Assembly: GCA_963693315.1 (NCBI GenBank)
Contig: OY856186.1
Location: 135,414,428 to 135,478,427, forward strand
Direction of reading: 5' to 3'
Source of the DNA: Diogma glabrata
Taxonomy: Eukaryota > Arthropoda > Insecta > Diptera > Cylindrotomidae
DNA length: 64,000 nt
Below, in pieces: positions 12,082 to 23,944 of this stretch. A model generated the notes under the pieces. That model did not search any database. It had not been told where the DNA came from and saw only the letters and a program-made list of their open reading frames with translations. How positions within the stretch are numbered: position 1 is the first letter of the stretch; each line of letters begins with the position of its first letter. Both the position numbers and the translations under genes were made by a program.

Positions 12082-15000
12082 ATTCATCTAGCACATTTAA
12101 TTTCCCATCATTACATCGAACGTATTTTAGACGTCTTGAACGTAATATCAGATATTGGAGGATAAGGAAATTATTTCGTAAAGCATGTATTTCATCTATA
12201 CTTTCAGAAACAAAGGATCCTCGGCCGCGATTGACAATTAGGATTTTGGACAAACATATTTCTGGATTATTGGATAGTGGAGCGTCAATCACTATACTTG
12301 GAAGAAATTCCTTGGAATTATTGGAATCATCAGGTACAACCTACCGTAAATACACTTCGTGTATTCGTACGGCGGATGGTACTGCAACTAAAATTTTAGG
12401 TTACATTGAAATTCCAATAACTGTGAATGGCTCCACTAAACCAATGCGGTTCCATATAGTCCCTGGTTTACGAGAAGAGTTCTACCTGGGCATAGATTTC
12501 TGGGAGAAATTTGGTATTGTTCCTTCCTTTGTTAGTGAACTGACTCGTACAGAGCTACAAAATTTACATACACACAACCTCACCACTGACCAGCAACAGG
12601 AACTGGACATGATCAAGGATTCTTTCCCGTCATTTGAAGTGTCCGGGCTCGGAAAGACTTCTTTGGTTGAACATGTCATCGATGTTGGTGATAATGCACC
12701 TGTTAAACAGAGGCATTATCCCACATTGCCGGCTGTTCAACTAAAGGTTTATGCCGAACTCGACCGAATGCTTCAAATGGGCGTGATCGAAGAGAGTAAC
12801 AGTTCTTGGTGCTTGCCAGTGGTCCTGGTACAAAAAGAATCTGGTAAAAACAGATTATGTATTGATAGCCGTCGTGTCATTTCACTAACGAAAAAGGACG
12901 CTTACCCACTTCCCTTGATTGATGGCTTACTAGGTCGTCTAAATAGCACAAAGTACATTTCAAGTATTGATCTCAAAGATGCTTTCTGGCAGATTCCTCT
13001 GGCAGAAGCATCTAGAGACAAGACAGCCTTCACAGTGCCTGGTCGTCCATTGTATCAATTCAGGGTTATGCCCTTTGGATTGTGCAATGCTCCCCAGACA
13101 ATGTGTCGGCTAATGCACAAAGTGATACCACATCAATATCACGAAAATGTCTTTGTTTATTTAGATGATCTATTGGTAGTCTCTTTCACGTTCCAGGAAC
13201 ATATGGCATTGCTGTCCAAAGTCTCTTCATTGATAAGAGCGGCTGGGTTAACAATAAACCTCAAGAAAAGTAAATTTGTTCTGAGAGAGGTGAAATACTT
13301 GGGATTTTTAGTTGGTGAAGATGGTCTTCGAACAGACCCTGACAAGGTAAGAGCTGTAGCAGAGTACCCAGCTCCATCTACAGTTAAGCAAATACGGCGA
13401 TTATTAGGAATGGCCAGTTGGTATCAACGTTTCATACCGAATTATGCAAGCGTGGTATCACCAATTACAGATTTATTAAAGAAGAGTTCGGGAAAATTGA
13501 AATGGACATTGGAAGCGCAAACAGCTTTTGAAAATTTAAAAAGATTGCTGACTACAGCACCGGTATTAATAAACCCTGACTATAATAAAGAGTTCTTTAT
13601 TAGATGTGATGCAAGTCTGACAGGGGTTGGTAGTGTATTATACCAGGTCAACGAAGACGGACAACAGTGTCCGATAGCCTTCATGTCGAAAAAACTTAAT
13701 AAAGCTCAAAGAAACTATTCGGTTTCTGAGCTTGAATGTCTTGCGGCAATTCTGAGTGTGAAGAAATTCAGGGGCTATGTTGAAGGTCACCGATTTACGA
13801 TTGTGACTGATCACTCAAGTCTGAAGTGGCTTATGTCACAGAAAGACTTGAGTGGTCGTCTGGCTAGGTGGAGCCTAAAACTCCAACATATGGATTTTAC
13901 CATTGTCCACCAAAAAGGTACCCAAAATATAGTCCCTGATGCTCTATCTCGTCTTTATGACGATACACACGAGGAATTGACGGAAGCATTATCACATCAT
14001 GTTAACGACATTAAACTCGACAATGAAGGTTATCGGTACAAAGAGTATACGGATATGATAGTTAAAGTTCAATCATCACCCAAGGACTTTCCATCAGTCA
14101 AAGTCGTGGATGATAAGCTATACATACGTATTGAGCCAAGACCTGAAGCAATACCCAACGATGTTCCTGTGTGGAAGCTCTAGATAGCGAAACCGATGAC
14201 TTCAAACATGATTCAGAAACATCATGATGATAGTACTGCTGCTCATGAAGGTGTTAAAAAGACATTAGAATTACTTCGACGTCTTTATTATTGGTCGGGC
14301 ATGGCGTCACAGGTACACAACTATGTTGTGTCCTGCGACACATGTAAACAAACAAAAGCCACGAATCAGATATTGCGTCCTCCGATGCAATATCAATTCG
14401 AAACAGCACGTCCATGGCAGAGAGTCTATATAGATTTTTTGGGACCGTACCCTCGTTCTACACTAGGGAATACAGTATTGTTAGTTGTTCTGGATCATGC
14501 TATGAAGTTTGTACTACTGAAACTACTTAGAAACGCAACTTCACCAAAGGGGAATGCTTTTCTGAGGAATGAAGTGTTTCTTACATATGGGGTACCAGAG
14601 TTTCTACACAGTGACAATGGCAAACAGTTCACTAGTAGGAACTTTCAAAGTCTTTTGTCAGATTTCGGCATTAAACACATTAGGACCGGTGTCTATAGTC
14701 CTCAAAGCAACGCGTTCAGAGCGGGTCAATAGGTCAGTCCTAGCAGCAATTTGAGCGTTCATAAAAGGTCAACATACCAAGTGGGATTCACAAATTGGTG
14801 AAATCGCATATGCACTGCGGGCCGCAGTATATTCAGCTACCAAGTACTCACCGTAGTATTTATTATTTGGTCAACATCCAATATCGGATGGGAATACTTA
14901 CCATTTGTTGAGATCACTACATAAGCTTGGTAAAGATGCTGGTGAGGAAATAGAACGCTCTGATCATTTGACCCTGCTCAGGAACCTGGTTCAACAAAAT

Positions 15001-15252
15001 TTAAAAGCAGCTTTCGAAAAATCGCAATATCAGTATAATCTGCGATCTAAACTACGGATTTTTCAACCACAACAACGTGTGTTTGTACGGCAACATCATT
15101 TGAGTGACGCCACTAAAAAGTTCTCGGCAAAATTGGCTCCAAAGTTCTTACCTGCAATGATTAAGACTAAGATTGGAAATGTACTCTATGAGTGCATAGA
15201 TATGAGCGGTAAGAATCTTGGAGTTCATCATGCGAAGGACATCAGGGAATGA
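12082..15252 (+). pseudogene. Gypsy-type Pol (protease, RT, RNase H, integrase), broken
   Basis: Protease: LLDSGASITILG near 12270. Reverse transcriptase: LCIDSRRVISLTKKDAYPLP, then SIDLKDAFWQIPL and the catalytic VYLDDLLVV near 13155. RNase H: IRCDASLTGVGSVLY, ending VPDALSRL. Integrase: zinc-binding HHDDS...H and CDTCK, first Asp in DFLGPYP and second in HSDNGKQF. The polyprotein is interrupted by TAG at 14181. A frame change near 14718 comes just before the third catalytic residue. Two more stops (14752 and 14854) precede the last open piece, 14905-15252. The N-terminal frame is open upstream of 12231 and overlaps gag. The copy cannot produce integrase and is dead, although RT to RNase H is intact. 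Confidence 0.9.
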
Positions 15253-16188
15253 TGTCCTTTCGTTAGGTAGGGTCATTCCTCTGGCTAGTTGTCTTCGCTG
15301 TGGTTCACATTTTCCGTGTCATACTTACTGGTTGTATCGAGGTGTCCATAGTGCTGACGTTCGGATGGATGTCGGTCTCAGTACTCAGTGAAGTTCCTAG
15401 GGACTTCATGAGTGTTCGAACCGGTCATCGGTCTGGACGTCGGTGACTGTTGATACTTCGATCCCGGATACAGTTTAATTGGTGGAAGTGGTTCGGTGGT
15501 TTCCTACCAAGGAGGGGGTGGCGACGTTTTTGTGACTTCGAGGCTAAATATCTTGATTTTCACCTTAAATTCATGGTTGTAACGTCGGATAATCTCATAA
15601 ATCATATTAAAACCAATTCCTATTCTCTTTTCCATTCAATCAAAATATATTTCCATCATTCCATTTCATTTTTACAATCATAACAATTTAAAAATTTTCA
15701 AATTATAACGAATAGTCCAAATTCAAATATCACAACAAATAGATAGTGTTCTTTTATATCATTTATATGTTTTTCGAACAGATATTGTTGCTCAAAGTTG
15801 ATTCATTTTTTTTGCGTAAAATATGAAGTGTCAAACAAAATCACATTTTAAATTCAATTCGATTTTTGTTTTTTCAAGCACAACAGTGGCAAGTGTTTAT
15901 GTCAAAATAAATAAATTAATTGATTTTATTAATTGTGAAAACATAAGGAATAAGTATAGAGAAAAAGAAATTGTTTTCTTTTATTAGTAATATAAAAATA
16001 TATTAGCTATATGAAATATACAATAAACTGATTTTTTCATGATTGAGGCTATGGATTGTGTGAGATAAGAAATTTTAGATATTGTCTTTTCTTTGGAAGT
16101 TTGGTAGATGGGAGAAAAATAATTCACAAAGGAAATCACAGATACGACTTTTCTTTTATGAAAAGTAATTGGCCTAAATAAAGAAAAA
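15253..16188. other. 3' flank of the Gypsy element; LTR not resolved
   Basis: A purine tract AAGGAGGGGGTGG at about 15508-15520 could be the polypurine tract, with an LTR starting TGGCGACG after it, but no matching 5' LTR was found. The rest is AT-rich with no gene. The segment 16176-16188 (AAATAAAGAAAAA) may be the left target duplication of the LINE that follows. Confidence 0.4.
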
Positions 16189-19100
16189 AGGCAAAAGATT
16201 TATTCGACAATTGAAGAGAAACCAGAGTAAAAATCCCCATCTAATGGACTTGGCAGTTTGACGCAGTGATGGGGCTCAGTAGACTCAGTGATCTTAGGAG
16301 CTACAACGGTAGGGTCACCCATGCCGTTAGGTCCTCGGTGAGAATCGAAGCCAAGATCAAGTATAAAACCCAAAGCTAAGGTGAGACACGTACGCCGAAA
16401 GCTTAGCATGGTCAAGGGGGTGCTTGATTATTAGTACGGAACTCTGGATACCGGGCGCCCTCCAGTTTCAATAGCCTTACCACAGCACAGGGCTCTGTTG
16501 TGGCTGACCAATGTACCTCCCTACTTTCTCCATAAATATTGTATGGAAAACTATAAAGTTTTAGATGAGAGCGATGCTTCTCCAAACGCATCACATAAAC
16601 CAACAACAAAACTGTGCACCATGTCCTACTCTAGGATCATGCCTGATTTATCAGCTTATTCTAAACCAGACAGCACACATGCCATGTCTGACTCTAGGAT
16701 CATGCCTGATTTATCAGCTTATCCTAATTCGGATAGTACACACACCATGTCTGACTCTATGGTAATGTCTGATTCACAAGCTTACTCTAAGTCAGACAGA
16801 AGACCTGTACGATATAGACAAAAATCTCTAGTACCTAAATTAAGTTGCGTTCAGATTAATCTGCACAGATCAGAAATGGCCTCAGTTAATTTGAACCGGT
16901 TAATTGAACAGGATGCTCACGATCTTGCATTTATACAGGAGCCGTGGGCAGACAGCAAAAGAATAAAAGGTCTATCGTCAAACAAAAATACAAAACTGAT
17001 CTATTTCTCAGATGTGGAAAGACCGCGAACCGCGATTCTCTTCAACCAACATCTGAAAATATTTCCGTTGAATGAATTTATCTGTAGAGATCTTACAACG
17101 GTCCAGATAGAAATTCATCTTCCTCAAGGTGGATTTCGTAAATTCATTTTAGCTTCTGCATACTTCCCGGGGGATGAGGACGAGACACCACCAGAAGTGG
17201 TAGAGAAACTCATCAAGTATTGCAACAATAACCACTATAACCTCATAATAGCGTGTGATGCTAACGCTCATCACACCGTGTGGGGAAGTAGCAACATTAA
17301 CACAAAAGGCGAGCGTCTGCTTCAATTTTTGTATACAAACAATATGTTTATTGCAAACAAAGGTAGTGAGCCTACCTTTAGAAACGCAATCAGAGGCGAG
17401 GTCCTTGACCTTACTCTAACTAACATAAACGCTACTAACCATATTAAGAACTGGCATGTTTCGAAGGAAGCTTCTATGTCTGATCATGCTTATATATGTT
17501 TCAACATAGAACACTACCCGAAGAGCATCCAGTACTTTAGAAACCCAAGAAAAACCAACTAGGAACTTTACACAACATATCTTCATGATAATGTAAATAG
17601 TTGCAGCAGTATCAACTCTACATTTGAGCTTGACTCTGCAGCAAATAATTTACAAGAAATTATCACTGAAGCATACAACCTTAATACTCCAATAACTCAA
17701 TCCAAAAGATGCAGAGATGTACCTTGGTGGAATGGTAACTTGGAGAGGAAAAGGAATAAAGTTCGCAAGCTCTTTAACAGAGCAAAAACAACAAATAATT
17801 GGACAGAGTACCGAGTAGCTCTAACCAATTATAATAAAGAACTCAGACAATCAAAAAGAAATAGCTGGAAAGAGCTCTGCAATACGATAGATAATCTGCC
17901 TGCTGCAGCTCGACTCCAAAAATTGATGTCGTCTGATCACACAAACCCTCTAGGCTCAATCTGCAAACCAAGTGGTACGTATACCACCAGCTGTATTGAG
18001 ACACTAGATACTTTACTTCAAACCCACTTTCCGGGCTCAATAAAATGGAGCACGGAAGATAATGCCAACGAAGACGTACGTCTTCTAGATCCTGCAACTA
18101 AAAGTAATGCAGATCATTTAACCAACACAATTTTCACCCCCAACAAAGCGAGATGGGCTATAGAATCCTTCGGTCCGTATAAATCTCCAGGAGGTGATGG
18201 AATTTTTCCGGTATTTCTGCAAAAGGGTCTAACAATCATTCTTCCATACCTCATGCGTTTGTTCAAAGCAAGCTTTCGCCTTGCTTACATTCCTCAGATA
18301 TGGCGAGAAACCAGAGTTGTTTTTATACCTAAGCCAGGAAAAAAACCAAATGAAGCCAAATCATACAGACCCATAAGTCTTACATCTTTTCTATTAAAAA
18401 CAATGGAAAAGATGTTGGATTATCACATCCGTCATGTATGTCTGAAACAAAACCCTCTCAACTCTAGCCAGCACGCCTATCAGACTGGGAAATCTACTGA
18501 AACGGCGTTGCACAAAATGGTGAAAGAAATTGAGAGCACCCTAAACTATAAGGAGGCACTTGTTTGTACATTTATGGACATAAAAGGAGCCTTTGACAAT
18601 GTCCACTTCAATGCTATCATTGAAATGGCCACAAAGAAAAATATAAACCCGCTTATCATTTCGTGGATTATCAAGATGCTACAGAGTCGGAAGATAACGG
18701 CTACACTAGGTGATTATTCAGTGACTGTTACTGCATCTAGAGGCTGCCCGCAAGGGGGCGTGCTCTCTCCGCTGCTTTGGCTAATGGTGGCTGATGATCT
18801 CCTCACTAAGCTAAATGATTCCGGCTTCAACACTGTAGGCTATGCCGACGACTTGGCAGTCATGGTTAGAGGGAAACATGACTCCATTGTCGCTGGTCGA
18901 ACCCAGACAGCTCTTAATATTGTATCAAAGTGGTGCAACAGATTAGGACTGTCGATCAACCCACAAAAAACAAGCATTGTCGTTTTCACAAACAGGAGAA
19001 ACTTCAATTTCGTTTCTCCTGTTCTAAACGGCGATCCAATACAAACATCAAAAGAGGTTAGATATTTAGGTGTGATCCTGGATAGCAAACTAACTTGGAA

Positions 19101-20599
19101 CCCACACCTGAAATATATCTCTGATAAGGCAAACAAAGTTTTCTTCACATGCAGAAACCTGTTTGGGAAAACATGGGGTCTTAGCCCAAAAATGATACTT
19201 TGGTTGCACCAAAGTATTATAAAACCAATTCTAACATATGCAGCTTTAGTTTGGTGGCCTAAAACGCGCCAAATAACTGCTCAAAATATGTTTACAAAAA
19301 TACAAAGGCTTGTGTGTCTTAGTGCCACAGGTGCTTTCAAAACCACGCCAACGTCAGCAATGGAGATTCTTCTAAAGCTTTCTCCATTGCACCTACATGT
19401 TAAATCTGTAGCGGTGTTGAGCGTTCATAGACTGCAGCTCACAGAAGGGTTTAAGCCGGGCAATCTAACTGGACACCTTAAAATCCTTTCTGAATTACAA
19501 GCTGAACTGCATACATACCATATTTCGGATTGTATGCCAAAAACAATAGATTTAGATAGGCACTTTGATGTCAAGATATTGGCCAGAGATCTTATTAAAA
19601 ACTACATACGGTCACTGCCACATAACGCCAGCATCTGGTACACAGATGGTTCTCGAACCAACATGGGCACGGGAGCAGGAGTGTTTGGTCCTAGAACAAA
19701 ACAAACGGTTGCTTTAGGCACCACAACAACCATATTTCAAGCCGAAATTTTTGCCATTAGCAGTTGCGCTTTGCTATGCGCTGAAAGAAAATACCAAAAT
19801 ATTGAAATATATATTATCTCTGACAGCCAAGCAGCACTCTTGGCACTAAAATCTACGCGCTTTGATTCAAAACTGGTATGGGAATGCTACCAAAATCTAT
19901 TAAAAATCTCGTGCAATAACACAGTAACACTTGTGTGGGCACCTAGCCACACAGGAATACAAGGAAATGCTATCGCTGACGCTTTAGCAAAGCAAGGTGC
20001 CAATAAAAAATTTGTTGGACCGGAACCATGCTTTGGAATGGCCAAGAGTTCGCTCAAAAGCACAATCCAAACAATGGAACAAGAACAAAATGCTAAATTA
20101 TGGAAAAGCAGAGAGGGACTAGTACACTCCAAGAAGTTTCTAGGTAACCTCCCTGTTTCACCCTTAAAAACAATCGACTTAAACAGAGAGTCTCTAAGAA
20201 TTTTAACGTGGTGCGTTACTGGACATGGTCCTTTAAACCACCATCTTAACAAAATAGGCCTTGTTGTTTCCGACAGGTGCAGATTCTGCTACTCGGATGC
20301 GGAAACGATGGAACACGTCATCTGCAGCTGTCCTGAACTCTCTGGGCACAGATACAACCAACTTGGTCATAGAAGACTAACACTTCCATTACCACAAAAC
20401 GTCACTCCAATTGAGCTAATTAATTTTATTAAAAGTCTCAACTTGGATGACAGAATAAAACCAGTAACGGCACAGACGACGACTGACTAATAACAAAATC
20501 AGGGTAAGCACAATAGACCTTCAGGTCGCAGTGCTACTTGAACTGTAAGTCTCAAGGCCCTCCAATAAAAAAAAAAAAAAAAATAAAAATAAAGAAAAA
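16189..20599 (+). mobile_element. Nearly intact Jockey/I-like LINE
   Basis: It contains a short 5' region, a single long ORF2-type gene and a 3' UTR ending in AATAAA plus a poly(A) tail (20563-20586). The 13-bp AAATAAAGAAAAA occurs just before (16176-16188) and just after (20587-20599), so it may be the target duplication, although the low complexity weakens this. No gag-like ORF1 is visible in the ~300 bp before ORF2, so the copy is 5'-truncated or the family has one ORF. One in-frame stop is the only clear lesion. Confidence 0.8.
16543..20490 (+). pseudogene. LINE ORF2: AP endonuclease, RT, RNase H; one nonsense codon
   Basis: The first ATG in the open frame is 16543. Residues ~25-85 contain a 21-aa unit repeated about three times (SRIMPDLSAY type, 63-nt period at 16619-16795). 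The APE endonuclease follows: QINLHRSEMASVNL, FIQEPWAD, IIACDANAHHTVWGS and SMSDHAYI. A TAG at 17560-17562 interrupts the frame, which resumes in phase and runs to 20490. The RT has DIKGAFDNV, GCPQGGVLSPLLW and VGYADDLAVM. RNase H has the four acidic positions in YTDGSRTNMG, FQAEIFAI, ISDSQAALLAL and IADALAKQGA. A C-terminal Cys/His motif is CRFCYSDAETMEHVICSC. The enzyme nicks the target and primes cDNA there. Total is about 1315 codons, typical for this clade. Confidence 0.9.
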
Positions 20600-21058
20600 T
20601 GTTGTGCATCATAACACTAATAGCTTTATTGTAGCGCTTATGGAAATAACGGACCTTGCATTTGCTGTTCATTTTGGCACGCATTTACCGTTCGTTATAT
20701 TGTCACCATTATTCTTCGGTTGCTATTATTATTACTACAGAAGGGATATTCGATACAAACCGCTGTTCGGAAACATAGTTAATCTATTTAGTACTAAGCG
20801 GCAACAATCACCACATATTTACAATTATCATCTACAATTAAAGTATCAGCAACTGGTGCATACTGTAATAGTTGTAAAGAAGATCGAACACAAGATTATT
20901 TTTCAACATCCAAGATGATAGGTTAAAGAGAAGGAAGATAAGAGATTTCTAAACTAGAATTGTTTGGATGACGATTTTGGTTCTCCGGCGTTAAAAATTA
21001 GTTTTTATATTATATTTATTGTTTCCTATATAAAAAGTCCAAGCTATGATATAGCTAC
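20600..21058. other. Unassigned interval between two LINEs
   Basis: Mixed-composition sequence. A 126-codon frame at 20538-20918 starts inside the LINE tail and shows no recognisable domain. I do not regard it as a gene. Confidence 0.5.
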
Positions 21059-21303
21059 CAGCTAACAGTCCATAACGCCGTGTCCGAGATTGTTCTCATA
21101 ACAACTATTCCACAAACCTTTATGTAAGTTTAATGAAATCTAACACCAACTGTATTGGCGACAGTTTGACTGTGCCAGTCTCTATAGTGTTAGAGCCAAA
21201 ATTCATAGCTCTGACACTAGAAAAGCCTGGACATCCACACAAAAAGTGCTTCGAGTCCTCCTCCTCTTCAAGACAACACCCTCACACAAGACTTTCACAA
21301 AGT

Positions 21304-22620
21304 TCATAGTAAAAGGTGTTTATTTAGTTGTCCATGTCCTGTAAGGACACCGGCCACAGTGCTGAGAGTTTTCCTCTTTAAACTTAAAAGAAAATTAATA
21401 TTTTTTTCTGAAATGCTGATAAAAATCTTATTTTGACTGCCTGTTGATGACGAATTCCACAAAGCCTTCATTTTTAGGTCGACATCAGCCTTTAAAAGTG
21501 ACAAAGCAAACGTTTTGAATAACCCTAAGGCGAGTTTAGGACTTTTCATTCTCGCTCCAGCCCTTGCAACGTCATCCGCTTTAATGTTGCCCGGAATGTC
21601 ACTATGCCTTGGAACCCACCACAATGTGATATGGTCGTGTTGCGCTATCCTATAAAGATTTTTCCTACACTCATTAAAGAGTTTGCTAGTAGTCTCCCGG
21701 TTTGCCAGTGCTTTGATAGCTGTTTGGCTATCCGAACAGATGCAGATTTTTTTCCCTTGCAGATGCAGACTAGTTATTACATGCTTGGATTCATTGATAG
21801 CATACACCTCTGCTTGAAAAACTGTGCGAAATTGTCCCAGCGGAAAACATAAATTTCACTGGATAACTTTTCGGACCAAGATCCATCACATTAATCTCTA
21901 GAAGAGATTAACAGTTCAGCGGGCTTCTCAAAGTTATACACTTTGGTCATGACGTCACTATGCGTATCTATTTCTGGACAATCTGTAGATAGTCTACCAA
22001 GTATGTGACCATGGCCGTATGTTTTCTTCTGTTTGCCAACGCTCATGCCTACGCTCTGTAGACAGCCCTTTTAGTACTCTACATGTAGATGTAAAGGAGC
22101 CAGATACAACATCGCCAACGACGACGTTGCAACAGCGTTGGTGTGGTACGTTTTGAGCCACTAAAACCTAGACTTGCCATTCTCTGTATTTTATTTAACC
22201 TAGCACGGACGTATTGTTTCTCTGTCTTAGACCACCAGACAACACATGCAAAAACAAGTGTTGGTCTGATCATTGTTGTGTATATCCAAAGGATAATTTT
22301 GAGTCTAAGGCCCCAATAACGACCGAAGGATTATCGGCATTGCCAAAAAGAAATGAGAGTCGTATCAATTTTTTTTGGTAAAGGAGTTTTCTAATTTAAC
22401 CTTTAATGCTTAACTGCATACTGAAAAGACACAGACTTGGTGTTGCAGGCACTTTTCTCTTGTTGGTAAATCAAACTACCTGGAACATGGAGGAATGGAC
22501 TGAAAGTCCTTCCTCCCCAAAACACTCTTTAACCAACTTCAGTGAATTTTGCATCAGATCACCAAGAGTGCGAAGGTCTTTTCTAATTGCCAGTATGGCA
22601 ATATTATTAGCGTAACCCTG
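21304..22620 (-). pseudogene. LINE ORF2 fragments (RT thumb, RNase H)
   Basis: Near 22590-22620 the minus strand reads GYANNIAILAIRKDL, the RT catalytic loop with both Asp of YADD replaced by Asn. The 22079-22273 frame (IRPTLVFACVVWW, then LNKIQRMASLGFSG) matches the post-RT region. The 21304-21807 frame matches RNase H (ICICSDSQTAIKAL, TLWWVPRHSDIPGN) and the GVLTGHGQLNKHL motif. Stops and frame changes separate them. The missing catalytic Asp residues show it is inactive. Confidence 0.85.
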
Positions 22621-22975
22621 AGAATAAGTATTTATTTGGTATTTTTTGTATTAAATTTCTAGATATTACGATGTGTGAATTCATAGGATGAGAGAATATT
22701 TCGTTAACATCTAAGTCAACATTCTAATCAACATCCTAAGTCACGAGTGCAAAGTCATTATTGATTGTTGCCAATCAATGCGAAACTTAATATCTGACGT
22801 AAAGTCAATATGTTGTTATATTTTTGGTTAGGAAATATAGACAACATTAGGGAATTTTTAATTTCAGATTGGTTTTTTGAGAACAATTAAGCTTAAGTAC
22901 ATGTTGGAAATCACTTGAATTTTGCAATTCGAAATAACTTTTCATTTCCTCTAAAATTCCTTTAGAAAAAATTTT

Positions 22976-23049
22976 GTTGTGTTTCGTGTCAGAATTTGAA
23001 CTACATTCATCAGAGACACATTGTTCAAATTCCGTGTGTCTTACACAAC
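22976..23049 (-). ncRNA. Type III hammerhead ribozyme, unit 1
   Basis: Minus strand 5' to 3': stem III strand GTTGTG (23049-23044); U16.1 and cleavage base A17 (23043-23042); stem I AGACAC/GTGTCT, 6 bp (hairpin 23041-23014); core CTGATGA (23013-23007); stem II (23006-22986) with TGT/ACA; core GAAA (22985-22982); stem III strand CACAAC (22981-22976). Stem III is 6 bp and perfect. Loop 1 contains GAATTTGAAC and loop 2 its exact complement GTTCAAATTC, so a 10-bp loop-loop contact is possible. The closing pair of stem II (10.1-11.1) is A.C instead of the usual G-C, so activity may be low. Predicted cleavage is 3' of the base at 23042. Confidence 0.75.
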
Positions 23050-23524
23050 TTAGCCAAAGCGGCGATGACGAAACATATTTTAATTTTGATGTTCAGATAA
23101 TTTCTAAATTGAAACTTCATCATTTTTCATATTTACTTAAGTTGAATTTTTCATCTATGATTACATATTGAAAATTGTATTTATTTGGTATTTTTTGTAT
23201 TAAATTTCTAGATATTACGATGTGTGAATTCATAGGATGAGAGAATATTTCGTTAACATCTAAGTCAACATTCTAATCAACATCCTAAGTCACGAGTGCA
23301 AAGTCATTATTGATTGTTGCCAATCAATGCGAAACTTAATATCTGACGTAAAGTCAATATGTTGTTATATTTTTGGTTAGGAAATATAGACAACATTAGG
23401 GAATTTTTAATTTCAGATTGGTTTTTTGAGAACAATTAAGCTTAAGTACATGTTGGAAATCACTTGAATTTTGCAATTCGAAATAACTTTTCATTTCCTC
23501 TAAAATTCCTTTAGAAAAAATTTT

Positions 23525-23598
23525 GTTGTGTTTCGTGTCAGAATTTGAACTACATTCATCAGAGACACATTGTTCAAATTCCGTGTGTCTTACACAAC
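23525..23598 (-). ncRNA. Type III hammerhead ribozyme, unit 2
   Basis: Exact copy of the 22976-23049 ribozyme, 549 bp further on. Cleavage at both would release a 549-nt monomer RNA. Confidence 0.75.
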
Positions 23599-23944
23599 TT
23601 AGCCAAAGCGGCGATGACGAAACATATTTTAATTTTGATGTTCAGATAATTTCTAAATTGAAACTTCATCATTTTTCATATTTACTTAAGTTGAATTTTT
23701 CATCTATGATTACATATTGAAAATTGTATTTATTTGGTATTTTTTGAGAATAAGGTTCCAATTGATTCAGTCTCTTGATCTAATTACATTTCACCAATTT
23801 TTAAATTTAAATATGTATTTTTTTTTTTTAATAAAATGTGTTGTGTAGTAGGAACTACAATATGTGTCACAATAACACATAAAAACCTTTTAAGACCAAG
23901 GTCCCACAACAACATACGTTCAAAGGTGTTGATGGACGTAAATC

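Larger units (their letters stand above)
22629..23746 (-). mobile_element. Retrozyme-like element: two 549-bp tandem units with hammerhead ribozymes
   Basis: Units 22629-23177 and 23178-23726 appear identical base for base. A partial third copy of 20 nt (TATTTATTTGGTATTTTTTG on the plus strand) ends the insert. The insert is flanked by AGAATAAG (22621-22628 and 23747-23754), extendable to TGAGAATAAG, an 8-10-bp target duplication. Each unit carries a hammerhead ribozyme on the minus strand. Known retrozymes are non-autonomous, non-coding retroelements made of tandem units with self-cleaving ribozymes, which yield monomer circular RNAs. The element has no credible ORF (the 65-codon plus-strand frame is simply repeated with the unit). 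It lies in the sense direction of the LINE it interrupts. Confidence 0.75.
21059..23790 (-). mobile_element. Decayed Jockey/I-like LINE, interrupted by a retrozyme-like insert
   Basis: Reading the minus strand from about 23790 to 21059 gives RT, the post-RT region, RNase H and the Cys-rich C-terminus. Sequence on either side of 22629-23746 joins in one reading frame across the RT catalytic loop once the insert and one target duplication are ignored. A second, shorter copy of the same family's 3' end lies at 25035-25262. Confidence 0.8.

Noticed and set aside
15508..15540. Purine tract followed by TGGCGACG as the Gypsy 3' LTR start
   Set aside because: Kept only as a possibility: no matching 5' LTR was found before gag, so an LTR cannot be claimed.
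20538..20918. 126-codon plus-strand frame after the LINE tail
   Set aside because: It begins inside the poly(A) region of the LINE, is Lys/Ile-rich at first and resembles nothing known.
22974..23171. 65-codon plus-strand frame repeated at 23523-23720
   Set aside because: It is repeated only because the 549-bp unit is repeated; it shows no domain and lies antisense to the ribozyme.
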